NCBI RefSeq assembly: GCF_900112175.1
Contig: NZ_FOYT01000001.1
Coordinates: 868,001-932,000, forward strand
Length of the DNA stretch: 64,000 bases
Direction: 5' to 3'
Origin: Halogeometricum rufum
Lineage (GTDB): Archaea > Halobacteriota > Halobacteria > Halobacteriales > Haloferacaceae
The notes under the pieces are model-generated. The model searched no databases and was not told the origin of the DNA. It worked only from the letters and a program-made list of their open reading frames with translations. Positions 7,817-16,275 of the stretch are shown here, piece after piece. Position 1 is the first letter of the stretch. The number at the start of each line of letters is the position of its first letter. Made by a program: the position numbers and the translations under genes.

Positions 7817-8614
7817 CTACTCGTCGTCTTCGTGCCGTTCGCGGTGGAAGTCGCCGGTGCCGCCCTCGGCCTCGATGACCGACTTCGCGCGTCCGGCGGC
7901 GTCTTCCAGCGCCGTCTCGGCCGTCTTGTAGTCGGGCGCGCGCACCTTGATGCGGTACTCGGGCGCGCCGACGTAGGTGACCTCGAGCTGAATCTCCTCG
8001 GGCACGTCGTCGCCTTCGGCGGCCTTCAGCGCCTCCTTGATGTGGTCGACGCCGTCGCCCGTCGGACACCGGATGTCGACGTAGCCGGTGACGTTGACGT
8101 ACGGCACCGAGACGTTCTGTCGGGCCGTCTCGACTATCGTCTCGACCTCGTCGTCGTCGAGGTCGACGTCGTCGAGGGCGGCCGCGCCGTGGATGGCCGC
8201 CTGCTCGAAGCCGTCGTAGAGCGTCTCGTACTCGGCGAGCACGGCGTTCGCGATGGCGCTGTACTCCTCGTCGGAGACGTCCTCGCCGAACGCGAGACTC
8301 ATCCACTTGTCGGCCTTCTGCTCGTTCTTCCACTCCTGGATCTTCTCCTTGCGCTGGTGCTCGTTGACGTCCTTGATGGAGAGGTCTATCTGCTGGGACC
8401 CCGTGTCGACGTCGAGCACCTTCGCGACGACCGTCTGTCCCTCGCGGACGTGGTCGCGGACGTTCTTGATCCAGCCGCTGGCGACCTCGCTGATGTGGCA
8501 GAGACCGCGCTTGTCTTCGTACTCTTCGAGGTCGACGAAGACCCCGAAGTCGGTTATCTCGTCGACCTTTCCGACGACGAGTTCACCGCTGTCGGGCCAA
8601 CCGCTGTACTTCAT
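7817..8614 (-). CDS. eif2a: Translation initiation factor aIF2 subunit alpha
   Basis: 265 residues, family length. An N-terminal S1 domain ([20 protein letters not shown], then [12 protein letters not shown]) occupies about residues 8-85, followed by the helical middle domain ([12 protein letters not shown]) and the C-terminal alpha/beta domain ([38 protein letters not shown]) that binds the gamma subunit. With beta and gamma it carries initiator Met-tRNA to the ribosome; the initiator tRNA gene is in the same window at 15017. Confidence 0.97.
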   Translation of the reverse strand: MKYSGWPDSGELVVGKVDEITDFGVFVDLEEYEDKRGLCHISEVASGWIKNVRDHVREGQTVVAKVLDVDTGSQQIDLSIKDVNEHQRKEKIQEWKNEQKADKWMSLAFGEDVSDEEYSAIANAVLAEYETLYDGFEQAAIHGAAALDDVDLDDDEVETIVETARQNVSVPYVNVTGYVDIRCPTGDGVDHIKEALKAAEGDDVPEEIQLEVTYVGAPEYRIKVRAPDYKTAETALEDAAGRAKSVIEAEGGTGDFHRERHEDDE

Positions 8615-8638
8615 TTGTAAATACCTCCAGAGGGGAGC

Positions 8639-8824
8639 TTACGCCTCGGCAGAGCGTCGTTCGACCGTCTCGACGACTTCGCCGTGAATCTCGGCGTCAC
8701 CGCCGGTCGGCGTCGCCAGCGTCGTCCCGCAGACGGCGCAGTTGACGACGGACGAGGCCTTGCCGAAGACGACCTGTTCGTTGTCGCAGTCGGTGCACTG
8801 AACGAGGTAGAAGTTACCCGCCAT
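8639..8824 (-). CDS. rps27e: Small ribosomal subunit protein eS27
   Basis: 61 residues. A four-cysteine zinc finger is formed by CTDCDNEQ (10-17) and CAVCG (29-33), followed by the conserved GTTLATPTGG turn. It lies between rpl44e (4 bp upstream) and eif2a on the reverse strand, the standard haloarchaeal order. Confidence 0.96.
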   Translation of the reverse strand: MAGNFYLVQCTDCDNEQVVFGKASSVVNCAVCGTTLATPTGGDAEIHGEVVETVERRSAEA

Positions 8825-8827
8825 GAG

Positions 8828-9109
8828 TTACTCCTGGAACTCCAGTCGGCCGGCGCGCCAGCCCTCGCGCATGTGGGCCTTGCCGCAGTCCGAGCAGATG
8901 TACTTCAGGTGGGTCTTCTTCGTCGGCTTGTCGCCACCGGGAACCTTCGAGAACTTCCCGGCGTTCCCGATGACCGCCTTTCCGCGGCGGGTCTGACGGG
9001 CGTTCCACTTCATCCCCGTCGGACGTCCGGTTCGGACTTTCTCGACCTCGTGTTCGTGGTGCCCGTTGCAGTTCGGGCAGTACGTGTTGAATCGGCGTGG
9101 CATCTGCAT
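8828..9109 (-). CDS. rpl44e: Large ribosomal subunit protein eL42 (L44e)
   Basis: 93 residues. Zinc ligands are CPNC near the N-terminus and CSDC near residue 75. PRRFNTYCP, the basic [17 protein letters not shown] stretch and [15 protein letters not shown] are conserved; the loop contacts the ribosomal E site. The ATG at 9109 (MQMPRRF) is chosen over a longer reading start at 9175, which adds an unconserved basic leader; 9103 is a second candidate. First gene of the five-gene translation operon. Confidence 0.95.
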   Translation of the reverse strand: MQMPRRFNTYCPNCNGHHEHEVEKVRTGRPTGMKWNARQTRRGKAVIGNAGKFSKVPGGDKPTKKTHLKYICSDCGKAHMREGWRAGRLEFQE

Positions 9110-9399
9110 AGATATCGACCTTGTGCGTGTTTCGACACGGCCCGTTAAAACCCGTTTGGTTCGCGGACGCCGCACGAACCGCCGTGGTGAGGTTTCACGT
9201 ACCCGCTCGCCGCTCCGCGCCCGCGGCGTTCATGGGGGCGCGACCGACTGGGGCGACCGACCGGGCGCGACCGACCGAACTCGACGACCGAGGTGAGCGA
9301 CGCCCCGCCGTATCAGTTCCATACTCGTCGGTCGCGCCGGTAATGGACCGCATACTTACCATCCAAACCGCCGTTGGCCGACCCGAGGCCTATGTCACG

Positions 9400-10755
9400 A
9401 TGAGACGGCGGGCGCTGCTCGGCGGCATCGCAGGGACGGTGCTGGCCGGCGGTCTGGCGAATCGGCGAACGAACTGGGGGAGCAACCGGCCGGCGACGAG
9501 TGCGCTCGAAACCGGGCCGTCGGTTCGCCTCGAACCGGTCGCGACCGGGTTCGACCAGCCGCTGGCGTTCGAGTCGGTCCCCGGGCGACCGGAGCGGTAC
9601 GTCGCCGACAAGACCGGTCGCGTCCACCTCCTCGACGGCGACGGCGTCCGATCCGACCCGTTCCTCGACGTCAGCGACCGGATGATGGAACCCGTCTCGT
9701 GGGAGCAGGGGCTCCTCGGGTTCGCACTGCACCCGGAGTTTACGGACACCCGACGGTACTACGTCCGCTACAGCGCACCGCGACGGCCGGGCACGCCGTC
9801 CGGCTACAGCCACACGTTCGTCCTCGCGGAGTTCACCGCGACGGCCGACCTCCGAGACACGGTTCCGGGGTCCGAGCGGACGATTCTGGAGATTCCACAG
9901 CCGGGGCGGAACCACAACGCGGGGGCCGTCGAGTTCGGTCCGGACGGCCACCTCTACGTCGCCGTCGGCGACGGCAACCACGGCACCGGCGACGGGGGTC
10001 GGGGGCACGCGAACGACTGGTATCTGCTGAACAGCGGCGGGAACGGACAGAACCTGACGGACAACCTCCTCGGGAGCGTCCTCCGCATCGACGTGGACGC
10101 GGACGCGGACCCGTACGCCGTCCCCCCGGACAACCCGTTGGTCGGTCGGAGCGGACTCGACGAGCAGTACGCGTGGGGGTTTCGCAACCCCTACCGGATG
10201 TCGTTCGACGGCGACGACCTGTACGTCGGCGACGTGGGCGTCGACCGGTTCGAGGAGATAAACCGCGTGCGGCGGGGCGGGAACTACGGCTGGAACGTGC
10301 GGGAGGGTTCCCGGTGTTTCAGCAATCGGCTCGCGATGGCAGCCCTCGCGAAACTGACGGGCGGCAAGCGCTCGTACCCGGCGTGTCCGACGACGACGCC
10401 GGCGGGCGACCCCCTCGTCGACCCCGTCGTCTGCTACCCCCACCGGCGCGAGGGGACCGAACTCGGCGCGGCCGTCGTGGCGGGCTACAGGTACCGGGGA
10501 GAAGCGGTCCCCGCGCTGGAGGGCGGGTACGTGTTCGGCGACCTGCTCGGCTCGCTGTTCGTCGCGACGCCGAGCGACCGTTCCGGCGACCTGTGGCCGA
10601 TGGCGACGCTCGACCCCTCGACGCCCGGGGCGGACCCGTTCGCGGAGTCGGTCCTGTCGTTCGGCCGCGACGCCGACGGCGAACTGTACGTCCTGACGAC
10701 GGCGTTCGCGCCGGGGTCGGGGCGGGTGTATCGGTTCGGCTCCGCCGCCGACTGA
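9400..10755 (+). CDS. PQQ-dependent sugar dehydrogenase-like beta-propeller protein
   Basis: 451 residues. The N-terminus (MRRRALLGGIAGTVLAGG) is a twin-arginine-type export signal. The body is a GSDH/YliI-type six-bladed propeller: FDQPLAFESVPGRPERYV, EQGLLGFALHPEF, GRNHNAGAVEFGPDGHLYVAVGDG, YAWGFRNPYRMSFD, RGGNYGWNVREG, AVVAGYRYRG and YVFGDLLGSLF. Such enzymes oxidise aldoses outside the cell, with PQQ or another quinone as cofactor. The ATG at 9400 is preferred because the extra upstream reading is not propeller-like and a TATA-like CATACTTACC sits at 9351-9360. Substrate unknown. Confidence 0.88.
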   Translation: MRRRALLGGIAGTVLAGGLANRRTNWGSNRPATSALETGPSVRLEPVATGFDQPLAFESVPGRPERYVADKTGRVHLLDGDGVRSDPFLDVSDRMMEPVSWEQGLLGFALHPEFTDTRRYYVRYSAPRRPGTPSGYSHTFVLAEFTATADLRDTVPGSERTILEIPQPGRNHNAGAVEFGPDGHLYVAVGDGNHGTGDGGRGHANDWYLLNSGGNGQNLTDNLLGSVLRIDVDADADPYAVPPDNPLVGRSGLDEQYAWGFRNPYRMSFDGDDLYVGDVGVDRFEEINRVRRGGNYGWNVREGSRCFSNRLAMAALAKLTGGKRSYPACPTTTPAGDPLVDPVVCYPHRREGTELGAAVVAGYRYRGEAVPALEGGYVFGDLLGSLFVATPSDRSGDLWPMATLDPSTPGADPFAESVLSFGRDADGELYVLTTAFAPGSGRVYRFGSAAD

Positions 10756-10841
10756 CCGCTCTCGCCGTCGACCGACCGCGCCGCCCCCCGCGCCGAACCG
10801 TCTCCGAAGCCGTTAAGCCGCGACTGGCCGAAGCGTCGGGC

Positions 10842-11105
10842 ATGAAGAAGGTCATCATCCGCGGCGACCCCGGCATCCGGCGGGGTGCGACCATCGAACT
10901 CGACGGCGAGGAGGTAATCTGCTTCTCCATCGACCGGCAGGGTGACTACCACGGTCCGGACACCCCCCAACTGTGGTGTACGGTCGGTACCGAAGACGAA
11001 CGCGAAGCGTTCGAGAAGCGCCAGTTCGTCCCGCACTTCCTCGACGTGGAGACCATCGACGCCGACGCCATCACCGTCGTCTCCGACCGCGGCGCCTCGG
11101 CCTGA
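10842..11105 (+). CDS. HAH_0734-type conserved haloarchaeal protein
   Basis: 87 residues, soluble and acidic. The opening KKVIIRGDPGIRRGATIELDGEEVICFSI and QLWCTVGTEDEREAFEKRQFVPHFLDVE match a small family that I recall as HAH_0734, widespread in haloarchaea and without known function. A TATA-like CCGTTAAGC lies about 25 bp before the ATG. It is convergent with the DUF2298 gene. Confidence 0.8.
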   Translation: MKKVIIRGDPGIRRGATIELDGEEVICFSIDRQGDYHGPDTPQLWCTVGTEDEREAFEKRQFVPHFLDVETIDADAITVVSDRGASA

Positions 11106-11137
11106 CGACGGGCCGGCCCGCCCGCCGCGAGACGCGA

Positions 11138-13525
11138 CTATCCTTCGACCGACCCGTTCGCCGCCGGCAGTCGCTCCTGCGTCACCTCGTAGACGGTCAC
11201 CGACCCCGACCGGTGGGCGACGCTGACGCCCTGCATCTCGAACGAGACGTCGCCGTAGCGGGCGCGTTCGCCCGGACCGACCCAGACGTACCGCACGTCG
11301 TACTCGCGGAGCAGTCGCGCCCGCGTCGCCGCGTCGCCGGTGTACATCGCGTCCACGTCGGCGACGCGCCCGTAGTAGGCGTCGGGGCCGCGGTAGCCGA
11401 CTTCGTGCGCCCACCCGGCGACGGTGGGCAGACCGGTCAGACTCGACGCCGGGTTCGCGTTCCAGTTGTACATCACGTCCTCGCGCCCGTCCGTCCCCGA
11501 CGCGTAGAAACTCGTCCCGGGCGCTTCGAGGAGGACGGGCGTCCCCTCGCGTTCGTCCAGCCAATCTATCGCCTCGGCGTACTCGGGGTGTGACGTCTCC
11601 ACGAACTGCGTCGCGTCGAGCGTCGTCCCGCCGGGCGGCCCCCGTTCGACGTGGTTACCGACGGCGACGACGCCGTAGACGCCCGTCGAGGCGACGAGGA
11701 GGCAGGCGAAGGCGACGGCGGCCACGCGGCGCCACGACCGGCCGCCGGCGCCGTCGGTGGCGACGGACGGGGCGGCGTCGCGCACACGCGCGGTGACCCG
11801 TGCGGCCGTCGGGACGCCCCGAATCAGGCCGGGGACGGCCACGCCCATCGCCGTCGCCCACAGCACCCACACCTGCATGTACGTCTTGAACACCGTGTTC
11901 ATCCGGCCGGGGCCGGCCTGTTCGTTGAGGTAGACGAGTTCGACCAGCGTGACGAGTCCGGCACCCGCGACGATGAGGACCGTCTCGTAGCCGACGGGCC
12001 GGTCCGAGCGGAGGGCGACCCAGCCGAACACGAGGAGGGGCACCGAGACGGCGAGGGCGGCCAGTCCGACGTCGAGGCCGACGTACGCGGCGGCGAGGAG
12101 GCCGACGACGAGGTACACCGGACGGCGGACGCGGAGGCGCGAGAGGAGGTACGCGCCGAAGGCGGCGACGAACGCGCCGTGGACGAGGAGGAGGCCGCCG
12201 AGACTGCTCCGCATCTCGGGCCCCAGCAGTTCGACGGTTCGTTCGCTGCCGCTGACGGCCGTCCCGAGGAAGAAGGGCGCGGCGACGGCGAGGGCGACGA
12301 CGACGCCCGCGACGGTGACGCCGAGGGCGACGCCGACGCGCGTCAGTTCCTCGGCGAGTCGAGAGCGCGCCGCGAGTCGGTCGCCGGCGTCGGCGAGTCC
12401 GGGGACGAGCGTCCACGGTGCGGCGGGGGCGAACACCACCGCGAGGGTGCCGAGAGCGAGGACGCTGGGGAAACTCCACGTGTTGTGTATCGCCTGCCAG
12501 CCCGCGACGACGGGGAGCGTCGAGAGGAGGAGGCGACGCCGGCGAACCTCGGCTTCGGGCGTCCGGTAGTAGGCGTAGCCGACGGCGGCCGCGAGGAGGA
12601 GGAACGGCGTCCCCGTCATGTGGGCGTGCAGGTCGCCGTTCAGCCACGCGAACAGGGGGAACTCGTTGATGGTGCCGGGGATGACCCGCGAGGCGTCCCA
12701 GTAGGAGAACGCCGCGGCGCCCTCCAGAATCCCCGAGACGGTGTAGTCCGTGCGCGCGGCGACCATCTGCGCGACCGGTCGCCGCAGGCCCTCGGGGAGG
12801 AACACCAGCGCGAACCGACCCGCGGTGACGAGGTTGCTGGCGAACCCGACGAAGAACGCCGCGAACGCGCCGCTGACCCGCCGCGAGAGGCCGTGGTCCT
12901 CGCCCACCGTCGCGGCGAGTTCGAAGGCGGCCGTCACCAGCGTGGCGTAGAACCCCGCCAGCGCGAGGTTGTAGGCGAACCGCGTCGGCGTCGCCGTCAG
13001 CCACGCGAACAGCGTCGTCACGAGGTGGCCGCCGTAGTAGTACTTCACCGCCTCGCCCGCGAACCAGAGGTCCTCCGGCGGGAGCGTCGGCGCGCGCCGG
13101 AGGCTCTTCAGGAGCCCGAAGTCGAGGAACTTCTCGCCCGCGACGGGGAAGACGCCGGGGTCGAACGCGCGGACGACGAGGAGGAACGCGAACGAGAGGC
13201 CGAACACCACGGCGGCGTCGCCGACGGCGCGCCGCGGCACGTCGACGCCGAGTTCGAGGCGACCCGCGCGGAGGGCGTCGTGGTCGGCGGCCGCGAGGGC
13301 GGACGCGACGAGGAGGACGACGACGCCCGCCAGCAACGCCGGGAGGCCGAACGCGACCTGTCCCACCCAGTAGGCGGGCACCGTGAGCACCAGCGTCGCG
13401 GCGGGGACGGCGAGGCCCGCACCCCGGCCGCGCGCCCCCGGGAGGAGGCGCGCGACGAGGGGGAACCCGGCGGCGAAGAGGGCGGCGTAGAGGACCAACC
13501 AACGAAGGACGAGGGCGTACTCCAT
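11138..13525 (-). CDS. DUF2298 multi-pass membrane protein, probable surface-glycan enzyme
   Basis: 795 residues. About sixteen hydrophobic helices fill residues 1-600, starting with WLVLYAALFAAGFPLVARLLPGA. The region DFGLLKSLRRAPTLPPEDLWFAGEAVKYYYGGH and FAWLNGDLHAHMTGTPF matches the Chlor_Arch_YYY (DUF2298) family. The C-terminal 200 residues form an extracellular domain (YAEAIDWLDEREGTPVLLEA, YNWNANPASSLTGLPTVAGW). The fold resembles GT-C glycosyltransferases that use lipid-linked sugars. A divergent GT2 glycosyltransferase and GtrA next door support a cell-surface glycan role, which is inference. Confidence 0.85.
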   Translation of the reverse strand: MEYALVLRWLVLYAALFAAGFPLVARLLPGARGRGAGLAVPAATLVLTVPAYWVGQVAFGLPALLAGVVVLLVASALAAADHDALRAGRLELGVDVPRRAVGDAAVVFGLSFAFLLVVRAFDPGVFPVAGEKFLDFGLLKSLRRAPTLPPEDLWFAGEAVKYYYGGHLVTTLFAWLTATPTRFAYNLALAGFYATLVTAAFELAATVGEDHGLSRRVSGAFAAFFVGFASNLVTAGRFALVFLPEGLRRPVAQMVAARTDYTVSGILEGAAAFSYWDASRVIPGTINEFPLFAWLNGDLHAHMTGTPFLLLAAAVGYAYYRTPEAEVRRRRLLLSTLPVVAGWQAIHNTWSFPSVLALGTLAVVFAPAAPWTLVPGLADAGDRLAARSRLAEELTRVGVALGVTVAGVVVALAVAAPFFLGTAVSGSERTVELLGPEMRSSLGGLLLVHGAFVAAFGAYLLSRLRVRRPVYLVVGLLAAAYVGLDVGLAALAVSVPLLVFGWVALRSDRPVGYETVLIVAGAGLVTLVELVYLNEQAGPGRMNTVFKTYMQVWVLWATAMGVAVPGLIRGVPTAARVTARVRDAAPSVATDGAGGRSWRRVAAVAFACLLVASTGVYGVVAVGNHVERGPPGGTTLDATQFVETSHPEYAEAIDWLDEREGTPVLLEAPGTSFYASGTDGREDVMYNWNANPASSLTGLPTVAGWAHEVGYRGPDAYYGRVADVDAMYTGDAATRARLLREYDVRYVWVGPGERARYGDVSFEMQGVSVAHRSGSVTVYEVTQERLPAANGSVEG

Positions 13526-13671
13526 TCTCTACCGGAGGCACCGTAGCCGGGCGGCATACGTCTTATGATGCGGTATCCGCGTCCGCCGCCGGCGACTGAG
13601 ACCGCCGCGTCGTCGTCGGATTGCCGCCGCCGGCGTCGGCGTTTCCGCCGGTCCGAGACGCGAGCGATTCG

Positions 13672-13680
13672 TTTTTTATC
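13672..13680 (+). promoter_or_regulatory. TATA box of the glycosyltransferase-gtrA operon
   Basis: TTTTTTATC stands out in GC-rich sequence 23-31 bp before the ATG at 13703, so the mRNA is probably leaderless or nearly so. Confidence 0.6.
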
Positions 13681-13702
13681 CTCCCTCTCGGTACTCCACC
13701 CA

Positions 13703-14497
13703 ATGACTCGCTCCGTCGGTATCGTGGTCCCGGCTTACCGACCGGACCTCGAACGTCTCGCCGACTACGTCGCGGCACTCCGGTCGGCGCTCTCGCCTGC
13801 GGTCGTCCGAATCGAACTCGACGCGCCGCGCCCCGACGCCCTCGAACGCCTCGCGGACGTGCCGGCGACGGTGAACGCCGTCGACGCCCGACGCGGCAAG
13901 GGCGCGGCCATCACCGCGGGGTTCGAGGCGATAGCGGACGACGTGGACGTGCTGGCGTTCGCCGACGCGGACGGGAGCACGCCCGCGCCGTCGTTGGCGT
14001 CCGTGGTCGAACCGGTCGTCGAGGGCGACGCAGACCTCTCCGTGGGGTCGCGACGCCACCCGGCGGCCGACATCGCGTCGCACCAGACGTTCGCGCGGCG
14101 ACGCCTCGGCGACGGCTTCGCGTGGATGGCGCGCCGCCTCCTCGACGAACAGCTCTACGACTACCAGTGCGGCGCGAAAGCGCTCACGACGACGGCGTGG
14201 CGGTCGGTCCGCCCGCACCTCTACGAGGCCGGGTTCGCGTGGGACATCGAACTCATCGCCGTCGCCGGCGCACTCGGGGAACGCATCGTCGAGGTGCCGG
14301 TCCGCTGGGAGGACCGCCCCGGTTCGACCGTCTCCACCGTCGACACGTCGTACCGACTCGCACGCGCGCTGTTCAGTTCGCGCCACCGCGCACGCCTCAT
14401 CAAAGAGCACAGCCTCCACACGTTCATCGAATCGACGCGGGACCACGAACCCGCGCTCGTGGACCGACTGGGTGAGACGGCCGAGACTCCCGAATGA
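13703..14497 (+). CDS. GT2-family glycosyltransferase, dolichyl-phosphate sugar synthase-like
   Basis: 264 residues. GT-A fold motifs: VGIVVPAYRPDLERLADYV at the start, DARRGKGAAITAGFEAI, metal-binding FADADGSTPAPSL (DxD), DYQCGAKALT and GFAWDIELIAVA. This pattern is close to DPM1 and AglD/AglJ-type enzymes that load hexoses onto dolichyl phosphate for S-layer N-glycosylation. No membrane anchor is fused; the next gene, overlapping by 4 bp (ATGA), is a GtrA membrane protein, a common split of that function. Sugar identity unknown. Confidence 0.88.
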   Translation: MTRSVGIVVPAYRPDLERLADYVAALRSALSPAVVRIELDAPRPDALERLADVPATVNAVDARRGKGAAITAGFEAIADDVDVLAFADADGSTPAPSLASVVEPVVEGDADLSVGSRRHPAADIASHQTFARRRLGDGFAWMARRLLDEQLYDYQCGAKALTTTAWRSVRPHLYEAGFAWDIELIAVAGALGERIVEVPVRWEDRPGSTVSTVDTSYRLARALFSSRHRARLIKEHSLHTFIESTRDHEPALVDRLGETAETPE

Positions 14498-14946
14498 GCA
14501 ACAGCAGACTCACAGCCCTCCTCTCCGGCGTCCGCTTCGGGAAGTTCGCCTCCGTGGGAGCCGTCGGCGCGGTGTTCGACGTGACGACGACGACGGCGCT
14601 CATCGTCCTGTTCGACGTGCTGAACGAGTACGCCAAACTCGCCGGCGCGGAGGTGGCCATCGTCGTGATGTTCTTCATCAACGAGCACTGGACGTTCGCC
14701 GACGCGGGGACGGCCGAGGGAGTCCTCCCGACGCTTCGGCGACTCCTCACCTCGAACGTCGTCAGAAGCGGTGGCCTCGCCGTCCAGTTCCTCGTCGTCC
14801 GCGCGTTCCGCGAGGCCGGGTTCTCCTATCTCGTCCTCGGGTTCGACGTCTGGGAGTTGCTGCCGATTCCGCTCGCCATCGGGGCGTCGATGCTCCTGAA
14901 CTACGTCGCCGAGAGCGTGTTCACGTGGCGCATCGCTGGGGCGTGA
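14494..14946 (+). CDS. GtrA family membrane protein
   Basis: 150 residues with four hydrophobic helices: FASVGAVGAVFDVTTTTALI, LAGAEVAIVVMFFINEHWTF, SGGLAVQFLVVRA, IPLAIGASMLLNYVAESVFTW. The F-x-NEHWTF and NYVAESVFTW motifs are typical of GtrA proteins, proposed to flip or position lipid-linked sugars. The start overlaps the stop of the glycosyltransferase gene by 4 bp, so the two are translated together. Confidence 0.88.
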   Translation: MSNSRLTALLSGVRFGKFASVGAVGAVFDVTTTTALIVLFDVLNEYAKLAGAEVAIVVMFFINEHWTFADAGTAEGVLPTLRRLLTSNVVRSGGLAVQFLVVRAFREAGFSYLVLGFDVWELLPIPLAIGASMLLNYVAESVFTWRIAGA

Positions 14947-15016
14947 GTCGAGGTGGAAACTACCACACGGCGGTCGAATCACAACCCTTAACCGTAACCC
15001 ACGGTTTCGTTGATGT

Positions 15017-15091
15017 AGCGGGATGGGATAGCCAGGAGATTCCGCCGGGCTCATAACCCGGAGATCGGTAGTTCAAATCTACCTCCCGCTA
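15017..15091 (+). tRNA. Initiator tRNA-Met (anticodon CAT)
   Basis: 75 nt. Acceptor arms AGCGGGA/TCCCGCT pair fully, beginning with the A1-U72 pair of archaeal initiators. The anticodon stem CCGGG/CCCGG has the three G-C pairs typical of initiators, around CTCATAA. T-arm GGTAG-TTCAAAT-CTACC is intact. The discriminator A is at 15091; CCA is not encoded. A TATA-like ACCCTTAACC lies at about 14983-14992. A TTTT at 15095-15098 just after the gene is a likely terminator. Confidence 0.95.
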
Positions 15092-15455
15092 TGGTTTTGC
15101 CGAACTCACTCCCCCCAAGCGAGGCGTTTCATCGCCGAGCGACGGCCGAGTTCGGCACCGTAGCGCAGAGTAGATTTGAACCGGAGAGTGACGCGAGCGT
15201 CAGCGAGCGGCACGAACGAGGTTCAAATCTACCTCCCGCGATGGTTTTGCCGAACTCGACCTCCGAGCGAGGCGTCTCGTCGCCGAGTGACGGCGAGTTC
15301 GGTACCGTAGCGCAGAGTAGATTTGAATCAGAGAGTGACGCGAGCGTCAGCGAGCGAAACGAACGAGGTTCGAATCTACCTCCCGCGATGGTTTTGCCGA
15401 ACTCGACCTCCGAGCGAGGCGTCTCGTCGCCGAGCGACGGCGAGTTCGGTACCGG
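15071..15455 (+). repeat. Tandem repeats derived from the 3' end of initiator tRNA-Met
   Basis: The stretch from the tRNA T-loop onward is repeated in tandem: unit 1 at 15071-15220 (150 bp, sharing its first 20 bases with the real tRNA), unit 2 at 15221-15367 (147 bp), partial unit 3 at 15368-15455. Each starts with GTTCRAATCTACCTCCCGC and ATGGTTTTGCCGAACTC, so T-arm half, acceptor strand and T-tract terminator are copied. Units also hold inverted copies (GTAGATTTGAA against TTCAAATCTAC; GAGTTCGG against CCGAACTC), so each can fold into a long hairpin. The gap between the tRNA and 15584 has no other gene. Confidence 0.85.
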
Positions 15456-15583
15456 CGCGTCGGGCCCGTTCGAAGAGCGACGGGGGGTGCGACCGGCGTC
15501 GAACCGACTCCCCGAACGGCACCCACCCGACATCCGCGTCCGTTACGTCAACACTTACGTCCGGCCCGACTAGAGAATCGAGT

Positions 15584-15748
15584 ATGTCTGCAATATCAGA
15601 ACGTCACGAAGTGAGAAAGAACGCGGGCATGGTGAGTCTCGGAATCGTCGTCGGTGCTGTCGCGGCGTTCCTGACCGAGATTCCGACCGCCGCCGTCTTC
15701 GTCATCGCGTTCGCGGCGTTCGCGGTTCAGAAGTACGCCGAACCGTGA
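15584..15748 (+). CDS. Small membrane protein
   Basis: 54 residues. After a polar start (MSAISERHEVRKNAG) there are two closely spaced hydrophobic stretches (MVSLGIVVGAVAAFLTEIP and AAVFVIAFAAFAVQ). Start chosen at the ATG after the AT-richer CAACACTTACG. It is monocistronic, between the tRNA repeat region and a convergent Rieske gene. No family recognised. Confidence 0.6.
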   Translation: MSAISERHEVRKNAGMVSLGIVVGAVAAFLTEIPTAAVFVIAFAAFAVQKYAEP

Positions 15749-15790
15749 CCGACCGCGCGTCCGCCGGCACGAACCGCGGCGACGACCGTC

Positions 15791-16210
15791 TCAACTGCCG
15801 GTGAAGTCGATTCGACTGCCCGACGACAGGTCGTCGTCGCCGGACCCGCCGAGTCCCTCGAACGCGAACGCGTCGTCGGTCAGGTAGACGTCGCCCTCCT
15901 CGACGGTCACGTCGAACGTCGAGAGGATCGACCCCTCGCAGGGGCCGAAGTCGCAGTACCCCGTGTCGCGTTGGAACGTCGCGCCGTGCTTCTGGCAGAC
16001 CAGTTCGCCGTTTCTGACGTACGCCCCGGACCCCTTGTCGAGGCGGACGTCGGTCCAGTGCGGGCAGGCGTTCTCGAAGGCGACGATGGCCCCGTCGTCG
16101 AGTTTCGTGAGGATGGCTTCGACTGTTTCCGACCCGTTCCGGAGCGTGAAGAGCACCGTCCCGTCCGACGGCACCTCGTCGGCGGCGACGATGCGTCGCG
16201 CGTCGTCCAT
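15791..16210 (-). CDS. Rieske [2Fe-2S] ferredoxin-like protein
   Basis: 139 residues. The cluster ligands are CPH (49-51, in ENACPHWTDV) and CQKHG (near residue 72), the C-x-H ... C-x2-H Rieske pattern. A second Cys pair follows (GYCDFGPCEG). No membrane segment or oxygenase catalytic domain is present, so it is a soluble Rieske electron carrier of the NirD/toluene-dioxygenase-ferredoxin type. Its partner is unknown. The C-terminal 25 residues are acidic and flexible. Confidence 0.88.
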   Translation of the reverse strand: MDDARRIVAADEVPSDGTVLFTLRNGSETVEAILTKLDDGAIVAFENACPHWTDVRLDKGSGAYVRNGELVCQKHGATFQRDTGYCDFGPCEGSILSTFDVTVEEGDVYLTDDAFAFEGLGGSGDDDLSSGSRIDFTGS

Positions 16211-16275
16211 ACCCCGCGTAAGGGGGTGGGCGGTTCAAAGGTAGCGGTATCGGCGGTCGCTGCGCCTCGCCTCCC

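Noticed and set aside
9231-9300. GCGACCGAC direct repeats before the sugar dehydrogenase gene
   Set aside because: Three short copies in a GC-rich spacer; too short and degenerate to support a site.
9121-9399. Longer N-terminus of the sugar dehydrogenase
   Set aside because: The extra 93 residues run through the promoter gap and precede a clear Tat-type signal at 9400.
11651-13546. Forward frame of 631 codons opposite the DUF2298 gene
   Set aside because: Highly Arg/Glu-rich antisense shadow of a clear membrane-protein gene.
15071-15455. CRISPR array
   Set aside because: The units are near-identical along their whole length, with no unique spacers and no cas genes nearby; they are tandem duplications of a tRNA end.
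15091-15573. Open reading frame of 160 codons through the repeat region
   Set aside because: It is built entirely from the tRNA-derived repeats, repeats the same nonsense peptide, and overlaps an opposite-strand frame of the same origin; no protein family fits.
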